A stretch of 64,000 bases of DNA from Actinomadura macra NBRC 14102 (GCF_001552215.1 NZ_BCQT01000019.1:62001-126000); one strand, 5' to 3'. Numbered from the stretch's first letter, positions 1 to 8,293 are shown. Program-made: numbers and translations. Notes: generated by a model not told the origin, from the letters alone.

Positions 1-293
1 ACACGCTCGACGACACCGCCGTGGCCGACCGCCTGCGTGCGCTGCCCCGCTGGACCCGCGCGGGCGACGAGATCCGCAGGGAGGTGACGGCGCCCTCGTT
101 CCTGGCGGGGGTCGACCTGGTCGCGGCGGTGGCACGCGCCGCCGAGGACGCCGATCACCATCCCGACATCGACATCCGGTGGCGCACCCTGCGGTTCGCG
201 CTCACCACTCACAGCGCGGGTGGTCTCACCGGCAAGGACTTCGATCTGGCCGGCAGGATCGAGGATCTGGCCGGCGAGCACGGCGCGGAGTAG
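1..293 (+). CDS. Pterin-4a-carbinolamine dehydratase (5' end outside window)
   Basis: Small 4a-hydroxytetrahydrobiopterin dehydratase, which dehydrates the 4a-hydroxy pterin made by aromatic amino acid hydroxylases. The reading frame contains the family pattern: a 'LPRW' segment near the N-terminus, then 'HHPDIDIRW' (the His-His-Pro active-site motif) and 'LTTHSAGGLT' (third conserved His), ending about 20 residues later, which is the normal end. A GTG exists at 21, but the same frame is open to base 3 and the residues before it (T-L-D-D-T-A) match the usual N-terminus of the family, so I think the true start lies upstream of the window. It is followed 6 bases later by the next gene on the same strand. 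Confidence 0.9.
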   Translation, partial: TLDDTAVADRLRALPRWTRAGDEIRREVTAPSFLAGVDLVAAVARAAEDADHHPDIDIRWRTLRFALTTHSAGGLTGKDFDLAGRIEDLAGEHGAE

Positions 294-299
294 CCGGGC

Positions 300-773
300 A
301 TGGCCGTCCAGGTGGCGGTGTGCGGGCCGAGCCGGTGCTCGGCGCCGCAGTGGCGGCAGGCCGAGGAGACCGGCCGGTTGCTGGCCGCGCGTTCGGCGGT
401 GGTGCTGTGCGGCGGGTACGGCGGGGTGATGGCCGCCGTGGCGGCGGGTGCGCGCTCGGCGGGCGGGATCGTGGTCGGGGTGCTGTCGGCGGCCGATCGG
501 GCCGGCGCGGGCCCGGACCTGACGGTCGCGCTGCCGACGGGGATGGGGCAGGGGCGCAACACCGTCCTGGTGAACGCCGCCGACGCGGTGATCGTGGTCG
601 GTGGGTCGTGGGGGACGCTGTCGGAGCTGGCGCTCGCCATGCGCCGGGGGCGGGTCCCGGTGGTGCAGCTGGGCGGCTGGCACGTCCAGGACGAGGACGG
701 CCGCCCGCCCGGTGGCGTCCTGCACGCCTCCGATCCGCAGGAGGCGGTCGCGATGACCGGCCTGTGGTCGTGA
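300..773 (+). CDS. LOG-like (TIGR00725-type) Rossmann protein
   Basis: 157-residue single-domain protein of the SLOG/lysine-decarboxylase-like superfamily. Visible landmarks are 'AVCGPSRCS' at the N-terminus, the glycine-rich 'CGGYGGVM' near residue 38 and the second phosphate-binding motif 'GGSWGTLSE' near residue 100, followed by 'VPVVQLGGW'. The family binds nucleotides; members of the TIGR00725 branch have no firmly established reaction, so I do not assign a substrate. It lacks the PGGxGTxxE form typical of cytokinin-activating LOG enzymes (here GGSWGTLSE). ATG at 300 lies 7 bases after the stop of the dehydratase, suggesting co-transcription. It converges on the SDR gene to its right. 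Confidence 0.8.
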   Translation: MAVQVAVCGPSRCSAPQWRQAEETGRLLAARSAVVLCGGYGGVMAAVAAGARSAGGIVVGVLSAADRAGAGPDLTVALPTGMGQGRNTVLVNAADAVIVVGGSWGTLSELALAMRRGRVPVVQLGGWHVQDEDGRPPGGVLHASDPQEAVAMTGLWS

Positions 774-801
774 GGCCCGCGTAGGCCCGGAGGCGGGGAG
801 G

Positions 802-1623
802 TCAGTGGACGGAGAGACCGCCGTCCACGAAGATCGCCTGCCCGGTGACGTAGCCGGCGGAGGGGCCCGCCAGGAACACCGCGGCGCCGGCGAAGTCGTC
901 GGCCAGGCCGTTGCGGCCGGTCATGGTGCGTGCGGCGAGGGCCTCGGCGCGGGCGGGATCGGCGGAGATGCGGGCGTTCAGCGGGGTCAGCACGACGCCG
1001 GGCACGAGGGTGTTGGCGGTGACGCCGCGGCTCGACCATGCCTCGGCCTGTGACCGGGCGAGCGCGACGAGGCCCGCTTTGGACACCCCGTAGGCGCCGC
1101 TGGTGACGAACGCGCGGAATGCCTGCTGGGAGGCGATGTGGATGAGCCGCCCGTAGCCCCGCCCGGCCATGCCGGGGGCGAACCGCTGGCCGAGCAGGAA
1201 CGGCGCGTCGAGGTTGACGGCCATGGTCGCGTCCCAGACGTCCTCGCCGAGGTCGTCCATCGGGGGCCGCAGGTTGATCCCGGCGGCGTTGACGAGGATG
1301 TCGGGTTCGCCGAACGCCGCCGCCGCATCCTCGGCCGCCGTGCGGACTCCGTCGCGGGTGCCGAGGTCGGCGCTGACCCAGGCGGCGCGGCAGCCGTGCG
1401 CCGCGAGTTCGGCGGTGGTGGCGGCCAGCTCGGTCTCGCGGCGCGCGACGACCACCACGGACGCGCCGGAGCGGGCCAGCGCCCCGGCGATGGCGCGGCC
1501 GATCCCGGAACTGCCGCCGGTCACGACGGCGACACGGCCTTCCAGCGAGAACAGACCGGACAGGTACGCGGCGGGGGCGGGCGGGGGCGCGTCGGGTATG
1601 CCCTCGCGGGCCGCATCGTTCAT
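802..1623 (-). CDS. SDR family oxidoreductase
   Basis: 273-residue short-chain dehydrogenase/reductase. The NAD(P)-binding motif 'TGGSSGIGRA' is near residue 38, 'NAAG' near residue 111, the catalytic Ser in 'IASQQAF' and the Tyr/Lys pair in 'SGAYGVSKAG', with the classical C-terminal 'YVTGQAIFVDGG'. This is the layout of classical SDRs that act on secondary alcohols or keto groups; the substrate cannot be told. The frame is open upstream, but ATG at 1621-1623 starts the conserved part and has a TAGGCT hexamer 8 bases ahead, so I chose it. It may also be read from the UvrA-like gene upstream, 130 bases away on the same strand. Confidence 0.92.
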   Translation of the reverse strand: MNDAAREGIPDAPPPAPAAYLSGLFSLEGRVAVVTGGSSGIGRAIAGALARSGASVVVVARRETELAATTAELAAHGCRAAWVSADLGTRDGVRTAAEDAAAAFGEPDILVNAAGINLRPPMDDLGEDVWDATMAVNLDAPFLLGQRFAPGMAGRGYGRLIHIASQQAFRAFVTSGAYGVSKAGLVALARSQAEAWSSRGVTANTLVPGVVLTPLNARISADPARAEALAARTMTGRNGLADDFAGAAVFLAGPSAGYVTGQAIFVDGGLSVH

Positions 1624-1631
1624 GGTCGCCG

Positions 1632-1637
1632 AGCCTA
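1632..1637 (-). promoter_or_regulatory. -10-like TAGGCT, 8 nt before SDR start
   Basis: On the minus strand TAGGCT is followed by 8 bases and then the SDR ATG. This matches the leaderless pattern seen repeatedly in this window. No good -35 hexamer is visible. Confidence 0.4.
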
Positions 1638-1753
1638 CGGGCCGCCCGGCGGACGCCCAGGGCCCTGCGGCTCCCGGCGGCTCCTCGCCGGCGCTCCCGC
1701 TGCGGCGCCGCGGCAGCCGTCCGCCTCCGTCGGCGTGGGCGTGTTCGCGTCGC

Positions 1754-4066
1754 TCAGCGGTTGACGGGTGGTGCTTCGCCGGTGAGGTCGGTGCGCAGGA
1801 AGGCGGCGGTGACCGAGGACGGGTGGGACAGCAGCGCGGCGGGGGTGCCGGCGAAGACGACCTCGCCGCCGTGGCGGCCGCCTCCGGGGCCGAGGTCGAC
1901 GACCCAGTCGGCGTGCTTGATGACGTCCCGGTCGTGTTCGATGACGATGACGGTGTTGCCGGCGTCCACGAGCCGGTCGAGCAGGGTGAGCAGGGCACCG
2001 ACGTCGGCCATGTGCAGGCCGGTGGTCGGCTCGTCCAGGATGTAGACGGCGCCGGTGCGGTGCAGTTCGACGGCCAGCTTGATGCGCTGCCGCTCGCCGC
2101 CCGACAGGCCGGTGAGCGTCCGCCCGAGGGTGAGGTAGTGCAGGCCGACGTCGTTGAGGGCGCGCAGGCGGGCGGCGATGCCCCGTTCGGCGCCGTCGCC
2201 GGTGAAAAAGCCGAGGGCCTGCTCGGCGGTCATCTCCAGCACGTCGGCGATCGTCCTTCCGTGCAGGGTGTGGCCGAGGGTCTCGGCGCGGTAGCGGCGG
2301 CCCCGGCACAGCTCGCAGGTGGTGGTGACGGGGTCCATGAACGCTAGGTCGGTGACGATGACGCCGGCGCCGTCGCAGGCCGGGCAGGCGCCCGTGGAGT
2401 TGTGGCTGAACAGGCCGGGGCCCACGCCGTTGGCCTTGGCGAACAGGCGGCGGAGGGGGTCCATGACGCCGATGAAGGTGATCGGGGTCGAGCGGCGGGA
2501 GGCGGCGATGGCCGACTGGCCGGCCACGACCGCGTCGGGGTGCCGGGCGGCGAGCTCGTCCATGATCAGGGTGCTTTTGCCCGACCCGGCGACTCCGGTG
2601 ACGGCGGTGAGCACGCCGGTGGGCAGCCGGGCGGTGACGTCCTTGAGGTTGTGGGTGCGGGCGCCGGTGACGGTCATCCAGCCGTCGGGTTCCCGGACGG
2701 TGTCCTTGACCGGGGTGGTGCGGCGCAGGCATCGGCCGGTGGGGGTGTCGGCGGCGCGCAGGCCGTCGACCGTGCCGGTGTAGACGACCTCACCGCCGTG
2801 GGCACCGGCGCCCGGTCCCATGTCGATCACATAGTCGGCGATCTGGATGACGCCGGGGTCGTGCTCGACCACCAGCACCGTGTTGCCCTTGTCGCGCAGC
2901 TGGATCAGCAGGCGGTTGAGGCGGTCCACGTCGCGGGGGTGCAGTCCTGCGCTGGGCTCGTCGAAGATGTAGGTCATCCCGGTGAGGCTGGAGCCCAGGT
3001 GCCGGACGACCTTGAGCCGCTGTGCCTCGCCGCCCGACAGGGTGCGGGTCTCGCGGTGCAGGCTGAGGTGGCCGAGGCCGATGTCGTGCAGCCGCCGCAG
3101 CCGCGTCACCGCGGCGCGGGCGATCGGCGCGGCGATCGGGTCGGTGATCTCGCAGAGCGCCGCGGTCAGGTCACCGATCTCCATCCGGCTCAGGTCGGCG
3201 ATGCTGTGGCCGCCGATCCGGGTGGCGAGCGCGGCGCGGTTGAGCCGGGCGCCGTGGCACTGGGGGCAGGTGTCCTCGCGGACGACGGCGCGGGCCGCCT
3301 GGCCGTTGCGGCCCGTCAGGGTGTTGAGGTCGCGCTTGATGTAGAGGCGGGCGAACCGCTCGACCAGGCCCTCGTAGGCGTTGTGGCCCATCGACCCGGT
3401 CCGGTTGAGGCGGGGGACGCGGAACCCCTTGCCGTGCAGCAGCGTGTCCCATTCCTCGGTGGTGAAGTCGCGCAGCGGCTTGTCGGGGTCGAACAGCCCG
3501 GATTCGGCGTACAGCTGCCATACGAACGTCCCGACGCCGAACGGCGGGAAGTTCACCGCTCCCTCGTTGAGGGTCTTGGCGGTGTCGAGGAACCGGTCGA
3601 GGTCGACGCGCACGACGCGGCCGAGGCCGTCGCAGTGGGGGCACATGCCCTGCGGGTCGTTGAAGGAGTAGGCGCCGGCCTCGCCGGCGCTGGGCGTCCC
3701 GTGCCGGGAGAACAGCACCCGCATGATCGAGTAGATGTCGGTGATGGTGCCGACGGTCGAGCGGGCGTTGCCGCCGATGGGCCTTTGGTCGACGACGACG
3801 GCGGGGGCGAGGTGGTCGATGACGTCGGCGTCGGGCCGTTCGTGCTTGGGCAGCCGGTCGCGGACGTACCAGGTGAACGTCTCGTTGAGCTGCCGTTGGG
3901 ACTCCACCGCGACGGTGCCGAACACCATCGAGGACTTGCCCGAGCCCGAGACCCCGGTGAAGACGACGATCTGCTCCTTGGGGATGCGCAGGGAGACGTC
4001 CTTGAGGTTGTTCTGTCTGGCGCCGGTGACAACGATGCTGCCGGCGCGGGTGTGGGCTGTGCTCAT
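1754..4066 (-). CDS. UvrA-like ABC ATPase (short, DrrC-like)
   Basis: 770-residue tandem ABC ATPase of the UvrA family. The first half has Walker A 'GVSGSGKSS' (about residues 38-46), a CxxC zinc pair 'CPHC' and 'CPQC', signature 'TLSGGEAQR' and Walker B 'IFDEPSAGLH'. The second half has Walker A 'GVAGSGKST' (about 490), a C-terminal zinc module with two CxxC pairs ('CPAC' and 'CELC'), signature 'GLSGGERQR' and Walker B 'ILDEPTTGLH'. True UvrA is about 950 residues; this one is about 180 shorter, as in the DrrC group linked to resistance to DNA-binding drugs. Role inferred: DNA-lesion or drug-adduct handling rather than core repair. It is divergent from a WYL regulator, and an inverted repeat covers the region where its -35 should be. 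Confidence 0.92.
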   Translation of the reverse strand: MSTAHTRAGSIVVTGARQNNLKDVSLRIPKEQIVVFTGVSGSGKSSMVFGTVAVESQRQLNETFTWYVRDRLPKHERPDADVIDHLAPAVVVDQRPIGGNARSTVGTITDIYSIMRVLFSRHGTPSAGEAGAYSFNDPQGMCPHCDGLGRVVRVDLDRFLDTAKTLNEGAVNFPPFGVGTFVWQLYAESGLFDPDKPLRDFTTEEWDTLLHGKGFRVPRLNRTGSMGHNAYEGLVERFARLYIKRDLNTLTGRNGQAARAVVREDTCPQCHGARLNRAALATRIGGHSIADLSRMEIGDLTAALCEITDPIAAPIARAAVTRLRRLHDIGLGHLSLHRETRTLSGGEAQRLKVVRHLGSSLTGMTYIFDEPSAGLHPRDVDRLNRLLIQLRDKGNTVLVVEHDPGVIQIADYVIDMGPGAGAHGGEVVYTGTVDGLRAADTPTGRCLRRTTPVKDTVREPDGWMTVTGARTHNLKDVTARLPTGVLTAVTGVAGSGKSTLIMDELAARHPDAVVAGQSAIAASRRSTPITFIGVMDPLRRLFAKANGVGPGLFSHNSTGACPACDGAGVIVTDLAFMDPVTTTCELCRGRRYRAETLGHTLHGRTIADVLEMTAEQALGFFTGDGAERGIAARLRALNDVGLHYLTLGRTLTGLSGGERQRIKLAVELHRTGAVYILDEPTTGLHMADVGALLTLLDRLVDAGNTVIVIEHDRDVIKHADWVVDLGPGGGRHGGEVVFAGTPAALLSHPSSVTAAFLRTDLTGEAPPVNR

Positions 4067-4072
4067 GCGTCC

Positions 4073-4078
4073 ACGCTA
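4073..4078 (-). promoter_or_regulatory. -10 hexamer TAGCGT of the UvrA-like gene
   Basis: TAGCGT on the minus strand lies 6 bases before the ATG at 4066, so the transcript should be leaderless or nearly so. The inverted repeat at 4083-4111 begins 5 bases upstream of it and covers the -35 position. Confidence 0.6.
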
Positions 4079-4082
4079 GGAG

Positions 4083-4111
4083 CCAATGAGGTCAATTTCT
4101 GGCCTCATTGG
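4083..4111. promoter_or_regulatory. Operator: 9-bp perfect inverted repeat between divergent genes
   Basis: CCAATGAGG-N11-CCTCATTGG, perfect over 9 bases per arm, centred at 4097. It sits between the start codons of the UvrA-like gene (4066, minus) and the WYL regulator (4129, plus), next to both likely -10 elements (TAGCGT on minus; CATGCT at 4116-4121 on plus). The position fits a repressor operator that controls both genes; the neighbouring WYL protein is the obvious candidate. Confidence 0.75.
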
Positions 4112-4128
4112 GTGGCATGCTGGAGGGC

Positions 4129-5097
4129 GTGAGTGACACCACTTCAGGCCGGCTACTGCGGTTGCTGTCGCTGCTGCAGGCGCGCGGTGAGTGGTCGGGC
4201 CCGGAGTTGCGCGAGCGGCTCGGGGTGAGCGCCCGCACCGTCCGACGTGACGTCGAGCGGCTGCGCGATCTCGGTTATCCCGTCCACGCGGCCTTGGGCG
4301 CCACCGGCGGTTACCGGTTGGAGGCCGGTACCGCGATGCCGCCGCTGCTGCTGGACGATGAGGAGGCCGTCGCCATCGCGGTCGGGTTGCGGGGCGCGGC
4401 CGGGGGAGCGGTGGCGGGAATCGAGGAGACCTCCGTGCGGGCCCTGGCCAAGCTGGAGCAGGTGCTGCCCGACCGGTTGCGGCGCCGGGTGAACGCGCTG
4501 CACGCCGCCACCACGCCGCTGACCGGCGCGCCCGCCGGGCCGGCGGTGGATCCGGCGGCGCTGAGCGTGCTGGCCGTCGCCTGCCGTGACCGCGAGCGGC
4601 TCCGGTTTGGTTACCGGGACCGCGACGACACCGAGACCGGTCGCCTGGTGGAGCCCTACGGGCTGGTCTCGGCGGGGCGCCGCTGGTACCTGGTCGCCTG
4701 GGACGTCGGCCGCGGGGACTGGCGGACGTTCCGCGTCGACCGGATCGGCGACCCGCGCCCGACCGGTGTGAGGTGCCCGCCGCGTGAGCTGCCCGCGGCC
4801 GATGCCGCGGCGTTCGTCACCCGGTCGTTGGCGGGGTCGCGGCCGGTCCGTCCGGCGGTGCTGACCGTGCACGCCTCCGCCGAGGAGCTGATCGACCGGT
4901 TCCGGGTGACCGGGGCGGAGGTCGAGCCCGTCGACGACCGCACCTGCACGCTGCGCACCGCACCCGACTCGCTGGAGTGGACGGCGCTGCGCATCGCGTT
5001 CCTGGACCTGGATTTCGAGGTCCGCGAGCCGCCGGAGTTGGCCGAGCACCTCGCCGAGGTGGGCCGTCGTCTCCTGCGCGCCGCCGGCCGCCGGTGA
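4129..5097 (+). CDS. YafY-type HTH/WYL transcriptional regulator
   Basis: 322-residue regulator with an N-terminal winged helix ('RLLRLLSLLQARGEWSGPELRERL' region followed by 'VSARTVRRDVERLRDLGYPV'), a central WYL domain (the motif appears as 'RRWYLVAWD' at about residue 184) and a C-terminal WCX extension. WYL domains sense nucleic acid or small ligands, and several relatives respond to DNA damage. Start choice: ATG 4117 and GTG 4129 are both in frame. I prefer GTG 4129 because a CATGCT -10-like hexamer stands exactly 7 bases ahead. It is divergent from the UvrA-like gene and very likely controls it through the repeat at 4083-4111. Confidence 0.92.
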   Translation: MSDTTSGRLLRLLSLLQARGEWSGPELRERLGVSARTVRRDVERLRDLGYPVHAALGATGGYRLEAGTAMPPLLLDDEEAVAIAVGLRGAAGGAVAGIEETSVRALAKLEQVLPDRLRRRVNALHAATTPLTGAPAGPAVDPAALSVLAVACRDRERLRFGYRDRDDTETGRLVEPYGLVSAGRRWYLVAWDVGRGDWRTFRVDRIGDPRPTGVRCPPRELPAADAAAFVTRSLAGSRPVRPAVLTVHASAEELIDRFRVTGAEVEPVDDRTCTLRTAPDSLEWTALRIAFLDLDFEVREPPELAEHLAEVGRRLLRAAGRR

Positions 5098-5142
5098 CCG
5101 GGCGGCGGGCCGGAGGGTGATGTGCCCGAGAGGGGCGTGTAC

Positions 5143-5159
5143 CTGACAGGGGTTGTCAG
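5143..5159. promoter_or_regulatory. Inverted repeat upstream of VOC gene
   Basis: CTGACA-N5-TGTCAG, centred 58 bases before the VOC start codon, inside the 111-base gap after the WYL gene. It could be an operator; no adjacent regulator is an obvious partner apart from the WYL and IclR proteins. Confidence 0.4.
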
Positions 5160-5208
5160 TTTCTGCTGGCAGCGTGGACGCATCATCTTCAGGACGCGAA
5201 GGAGTGCC

Positions 5209-5577
5209 ATGTCCGGTATCGCGGAGTTCATCGCTGTCAACCTCGACTGCCCGGAGCCGCCGGCGCTGGCGGCGTTCTACGGCGCGTTGACCGGCGGGGA
5301 GGTCACCTACAGCACCGCCGAGGCCGCCGCGGTGAAGCTGCCGAACGGCCTGGACCTGTACTTCCAGGGCGTCGCCGAGCACCGGGCGCCGCAGTGGCCG
5401 GGCCAGGAGCGCCCGCAGCAGTTCCATCTGGACTTCTATGTCGACGACCTCGTCAAGGCCGAGGAGACGGTGCGGGAGCTCGGCGGGGGCAGGCCGGACT
5501 TCCAGCCCGGCGGCGACCGGTGGATCGTCCTCACCGACCCGGCCGGGCATCCGTTCTGTGCCTGCCTGCGGCAGTAG
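5209..5577 (+). CDS. VOC family (glyoxalase/bleomycin-resistance fold) protein
   Basis: 122-residue single VOC protein made of two beta-alpha-beta-beta-beta units: 'FIAVNLDCPEPPALAAFYGALTGG' at the N-terminus and 'QQFHLDFYVDDLVKAEETVRELG' in the middle, ending 'LTDPAGHPFCACL'. The 'HLDFYVDD' and 'DPAGHPF' segments are typical of metal-binding or resistance members. The reaction is unknown. ATG 5209 is chosen because of a good Shine-Dalgarno (GAAGGAG, 5198-5204) and because residues read upstream are not VOC-like. It lies between two regulators on the same strand. Confidence 0.88.
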   Translation: MSGIAEFIAVNLDCPEPPALAAFYGALTGGEVTYSTAEAAAVKLPNGLDLYFQGVAEHRAPQWPGQERPQQFHLDFYVDDLVKAEETVRELGGGRPDFQPGGDRWIVLTDPAGHPFCACLRQ

Positions 5578-5621
5578 CCCCCCGCGGCGGGCCTGCCGGT
5601 TCCGGTGCGAGGATGGGGGCC

Positions 5622-6410
5622 GTGACTGAGGAGAGCGGCGCGCACGGGGCGGCGGAGCGGCCCAAGCCGGGGACGCAGTCGGTGGACCGCGCCATCGCGG
5701 TCCTGCGGTCGTTCGAGGGTGTGGCGCGGCAGACACCGACGGAGGTCGCGCACCGGCTCGGGCTGTCGGTCAGCACGGCGCACCGGATCGTGCGCGCTCT
5801 GCACGACACCGGGATGCTCGGGCGCGACGCGCTGAGCGACCGGTATTACCTTGGCCCGACCGCCGCGATCCTGGGCCGGCTGGCGCTGGAGCGGATGGGC
5901 GCCACGCTGCTGCAGCCGGAGCTGAGCGCGCTGCGCGATGGGACGGGTGAGGCGGTGAGCCTGGGCGTGCGGGTCGGTGACGAGGTCGCGGTACTGCTGC
6001 ACCTGCCCTCGGCGCATCCGTTGCGCTACGACCAGCCGCCGGGGGCGCGCAACCCGATCCACGGGTGCGCGATGGGCAAGGCGCTGCTGGCGTTCGAGGA
6101 CGGCGTGGTCACGTTGCCGGAGCGGCTGCCCCGCTACACCCCCTCCACCCTCACCACCCGGGCGGAGTTGGAGGGCGACTTGGCGCGCGTCCGGCAGCGG
6201 GGGTTCTCCCTCAACGAGGAGGAGCGCATCGTCGGGGTCCGGGCGGTGGCGGCGCCGGTGCGCGACGGCTCGGGGCGGGTGTTCGCGGCGGTGGCGTTGC
6301 AGGGCCCGGCGGTGCGGTTCGGCGCCGACCGGATGCCGGCGCTGGCCGAGGCGGTGCTGGCCGCCGCCGACCGGCTCACGGCTCTGCACCGGCATCTGCC
6401 GGGCGGCTGA
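5622..6410 (+). CDS. IclR family transcriptional regulator
   Basis: 262-residue IclR regulator. The winged helix covers about residues 20-80 ('SVDRAIAVLRSFEG', then 'LGLSVSTAHRIVRALHDTGML'), followed by the GAF-like effector domain with 'NPIHGCAMGKALLA' and 'GFSLNEEERIVGVRAVAAPV', both typical. GTG 5622 fits the upstream GGATGGGGG better than ATG 5613, which sits too close to it. IclR proteins usually control a neighbouring catabolic operon, but no such operon is adjacent. Its 3' end overlaps the convergent LysR pseudogene by 35 bases. Confidence 0.9.
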   Translation: MTEESGAHGAAERPKPGTQSVDRAIAVLRSFEGVARQTPTEVAHRLGLSVSTAHRIVRALHDTGMLGRDALSDRYYLGPTAAILGRLALERMGATLLQPELSALRDGTGEAVSLGVRVGDEVAVLLHLPSAHPLRYDQPPGARNPIHGCAMGKALLAFEDGVVTLPERLPRYTPSTLTTRAELEGDLARVRQRGFSLNEEERIVGVRAVAAPVRDGSGRVFAAVALQGPAVRFGADRMPALAEAVLAAADRLTALHRHLPGG

Positions 6411-6972
6411 CCGGCGCCGCGCGCCGCCGCGCCGGGACCGCGCCAGGGGCTGCGGTAGGGGCTGCGGTAGGAGGTGCGGGGGAGAGGGCGGATGGCAGGG
6501 CGAGGGCGGCGGGTTCGTCCAGCAGCGCGACCACGGCGGGTGGTCGCGGTCCGGCGGGGATCAGCGCGCTGACGCGGCGGCTGCCGAGGCCGGGTGCGGG
6601 CGGCAGCGCGACGCCCGGTTCGCTGTGCAGGCCGAGGGCCATGGCGGGCAGGGCGGTGACCGCCAGGCCGCGCGCGACGAGCCGCTGGAGGGCGACGTGG
6701 TCCTCGGTGGCGAAGCGGATGTCGGGCACGAATCCGGCCTTGCCGCATTCCCAGCGCAGGTAGTCGCGGCAGCGTGCGCAGCCCGACGCCCAGATCTCGC
6801 CGGCCAGGTCCTCCAGCCGCAGGGGGCCGGCCGCGGCGAGCGGCGGGGATCGCGATCCGGATGGGGTCCTCGCGCAGGGGGCTGGGTGTAGGCGAGGGAT
6901 CGGGCGGCGGCGGTCATGGAGCCGAGCCGGGCGACCTCGCGCAGGATCCGGCCGCGATGCAGGTCGAGCATG
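6376..6972 (-). pseudogene. LysR-type regulator, central deletion plus frameshift
   Basis: Remains of a LysR regulator. Reading from 6972, the first 30 or so residues are the start of a LysR helix-turn-helix ('LREVARLGSMTAAARSLAYTQP'-like). The sequence then jumps straight to the effector domain ('PLREDPIRIAIP'), so about 130 residues are missing. Shortly after, near 6843, the frame shifts: 'PLAAAGPLRLEDLAGE' and the rest of the effector domain ('FATEDHVALQRLVARGLAV') continue in another frame to a stop at 6376. A normal member is about 300 residues. It is divergent from the aminotransferase gene, which it probably once controlled. Not expected to make a working regulator. Confidence 0.8.
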
Positions 6973-7055
6973 CCCGCAAGGTATCGACACCATTGATGGG
7001 CCACCAAGAAGACCGTACTTTGTCCTATGCCTGCTGGTCGTCGATGATCGGGGGC

Positions 7056-8129
7056 ATGGGCATTTCGATCCGGGAGGCGCAGCGGCAGTTCGGTGCCGGC
7101 GTCGCCTTCCTCAACACCGCCACCTATGGCCTGCCGCCGCTCGCCGCCCACGAGGCGATGCTGGCGGCCGAGCGGGACCGGGCCGCGGGGCTGATGGTCC
7201 CGACCGAGTTGGACGAGGCGGTGGCCCGCTCCCGTGCGGCGTTCGCCCGGCTGCTGGGGGTGCCGGCCGCGCGGGTGGCGTGCGGACCCCAGGCGTCCTA
7301 TTTCGTGGGGCTGGTGGCGGCGTCGTTGCCGCGCGGCGCGGTCGTGCTGGTCGCCGACGGGGACTTCACCTCGCTGCTGTTCCCGTTCGCGGCCCGGCGG
7401 GGAGTGGTGGTGCGGTCGGTGCCGCTGGAGCGGATCGCCGAGGCGGTACGCGCGGACGTGGACGTGGTGGCGGTGTCGGCGGTGCAGTCGTCCGACGGCC
7501 GTATCGCGCCGCTGGAGGAGCTGATCGCGGCGGCGCGCGGGCACGGGGCGCGGATCCTGCTGGACGTGACGCAGGCGGCGGGGTGGCTGCCGGTGCCCGC
7601 CGCAGCCGTGGACTGGCTGGTGTGCAGCGGCTACAAGTGGCTGATGGGGCCGCGCGGTACCTGCTTTTTCACCGGTACCGAGGAGGCGCTCGCCGGGCTT
7701 TCGGCGCTGGCGGCGGGCTGGTACGCGGGCGAGGATGTCTGGGACTCCATCTACGGGCTGCCGCTACGGCTGGCCGCGGACGCCCGGCGGTTCGACATCT
7801 CCCCGGCCTGGCAGTGCTGGGCGGGCCACGCGCCCGCGCTGGAACTGCTGGCCGGAGTGGGTGTGGCGGCCGTCCACGACCACGATGTGGCGCTGGCCCG
7901 CCGTTTCCAGGCCGGGCTGGGGCTCCCGCCGGGCGACTCGGCGATCGTGTCGGTCCCGGTCCCGGACGGCACCGCCGACGCGCTGCGCCGCGACGGGGTG
8001 ATCGCTTCGGTGCGCGCGGGGCGGCTGCGGTGCTCGTTTCACCTGTCCACCACCGAAGACGACGTGGATCGTGCGCTCGCCGCGCTGTCCGCGCACCTGG
8101 CTGTCGGGTCCGGCGGGTCAGGGCGGTAA
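7056..8129 (+). CDS. Class V aminotransferase-like PLP enzyme
   Basis: 357-residue fold-type I PLP enzyme of the class V aminotransferase/cysteine desulfurase family. The 'ILLDVTQAAGWLP' segment supplies the Asp that holds the pyridine nitrogen, and the PLP lysine is in 'CSGYKWLMGPRG' at about residue 198. The N-terminal 'FLNTATYGLPP' is typical of selenocysteine lyase/isopenicillin-epimerase-like members. The reaction cannot be fixed. ATG 7056 follows GGGGG at a proper distance; in-frame ATG 7044 is possible. It is divergent from the LysR pseudogene 84 bases away, so its original regulator appears lost. Confidence 0.9.
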   Translation: MGISIREAQRQFGAGVAFLNTATYGLPPLAAHEAMLAAERDRAAGLMVPTELDEAVARSRAAFARLLGVPAARVACGPQASYFVGLVAASLPRGAVVLVADGDFTSLLFPFAARRGVVVRSVPLERIAEAVRADVDVVAVSAVQSSDGRIAPLEELIAAARGHGARILLDVTQAAGWLPVPAAAVDWLVCSGYKWLMGPRGTCFFTGTEEALAGLSALAAGWYAGEDVWDSIYGLPLRLAADARRFDISPAWQCWAGHAPALELLAGVGVAAVHDHDVALARRFQAGLGLPPGDSAIVSVPVPDGTADALRRDGVIASVRAGRLRCSFHLSTTEDDVDRALAALSAHLAVGSGGSGR

Positions 8130-8154
8130 CGGCGGGCAGGAGGCACGCGGAGCC

Positions 8155-8201
8155 GGTAGGGGACGCCGGGGACGCCGAAGACGCGGCCGTCCGTCCCTAC
8201 C
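8155..8201 (+). terminator. Possible hairpin after aminotransferase
   Basis: Arms GGTAGGGGACG (8155-8165) and CGTCCCTACC (8192-8201) pair with a single bulged G across a 26-base loop. No T-tract follows. A weak terminator or processing hairpin. Confidence 0.35.
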
Positions 8202-8280
8202 GCGGGTCGACATTCTTACAAGGTTCGAACAAGGAGCGCCGACGGGCCGTTCAGGGCCTTCGCGGGGGCGCCCGGCGGCC

Positions 8281-8286
8281 TACGTT
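8281..8286 (+). promoter_or_regulatory. -10 hexamer TACGTT, leaderless promoter of the epimerase operon
   Basis: TACGTT is followed by exactly 7 bases and then ATG 8294, so transcription should start at or next to the A of the start codon. No Shine-Dalgarno sequence is present. Confidence 0.6.
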
Positions 8287-8293
8287 CGTCCCC

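Noticed and set aside
2402..4132. Very long open frame opposite the UvrA-like gene
   Set aside because: It is an antisense shadow produced by GC-rich third positions; its translation is low-complexity and the minus-strand UvrA-like protein has full motifs.
8223..8230. GTTCGAAC palindrome as a LexA (SOS) box
   Set aside because: The actinobacterial SOS box needs GAAC-N4-GTTC spacing; this 8-mer has the arms in the opposite order.
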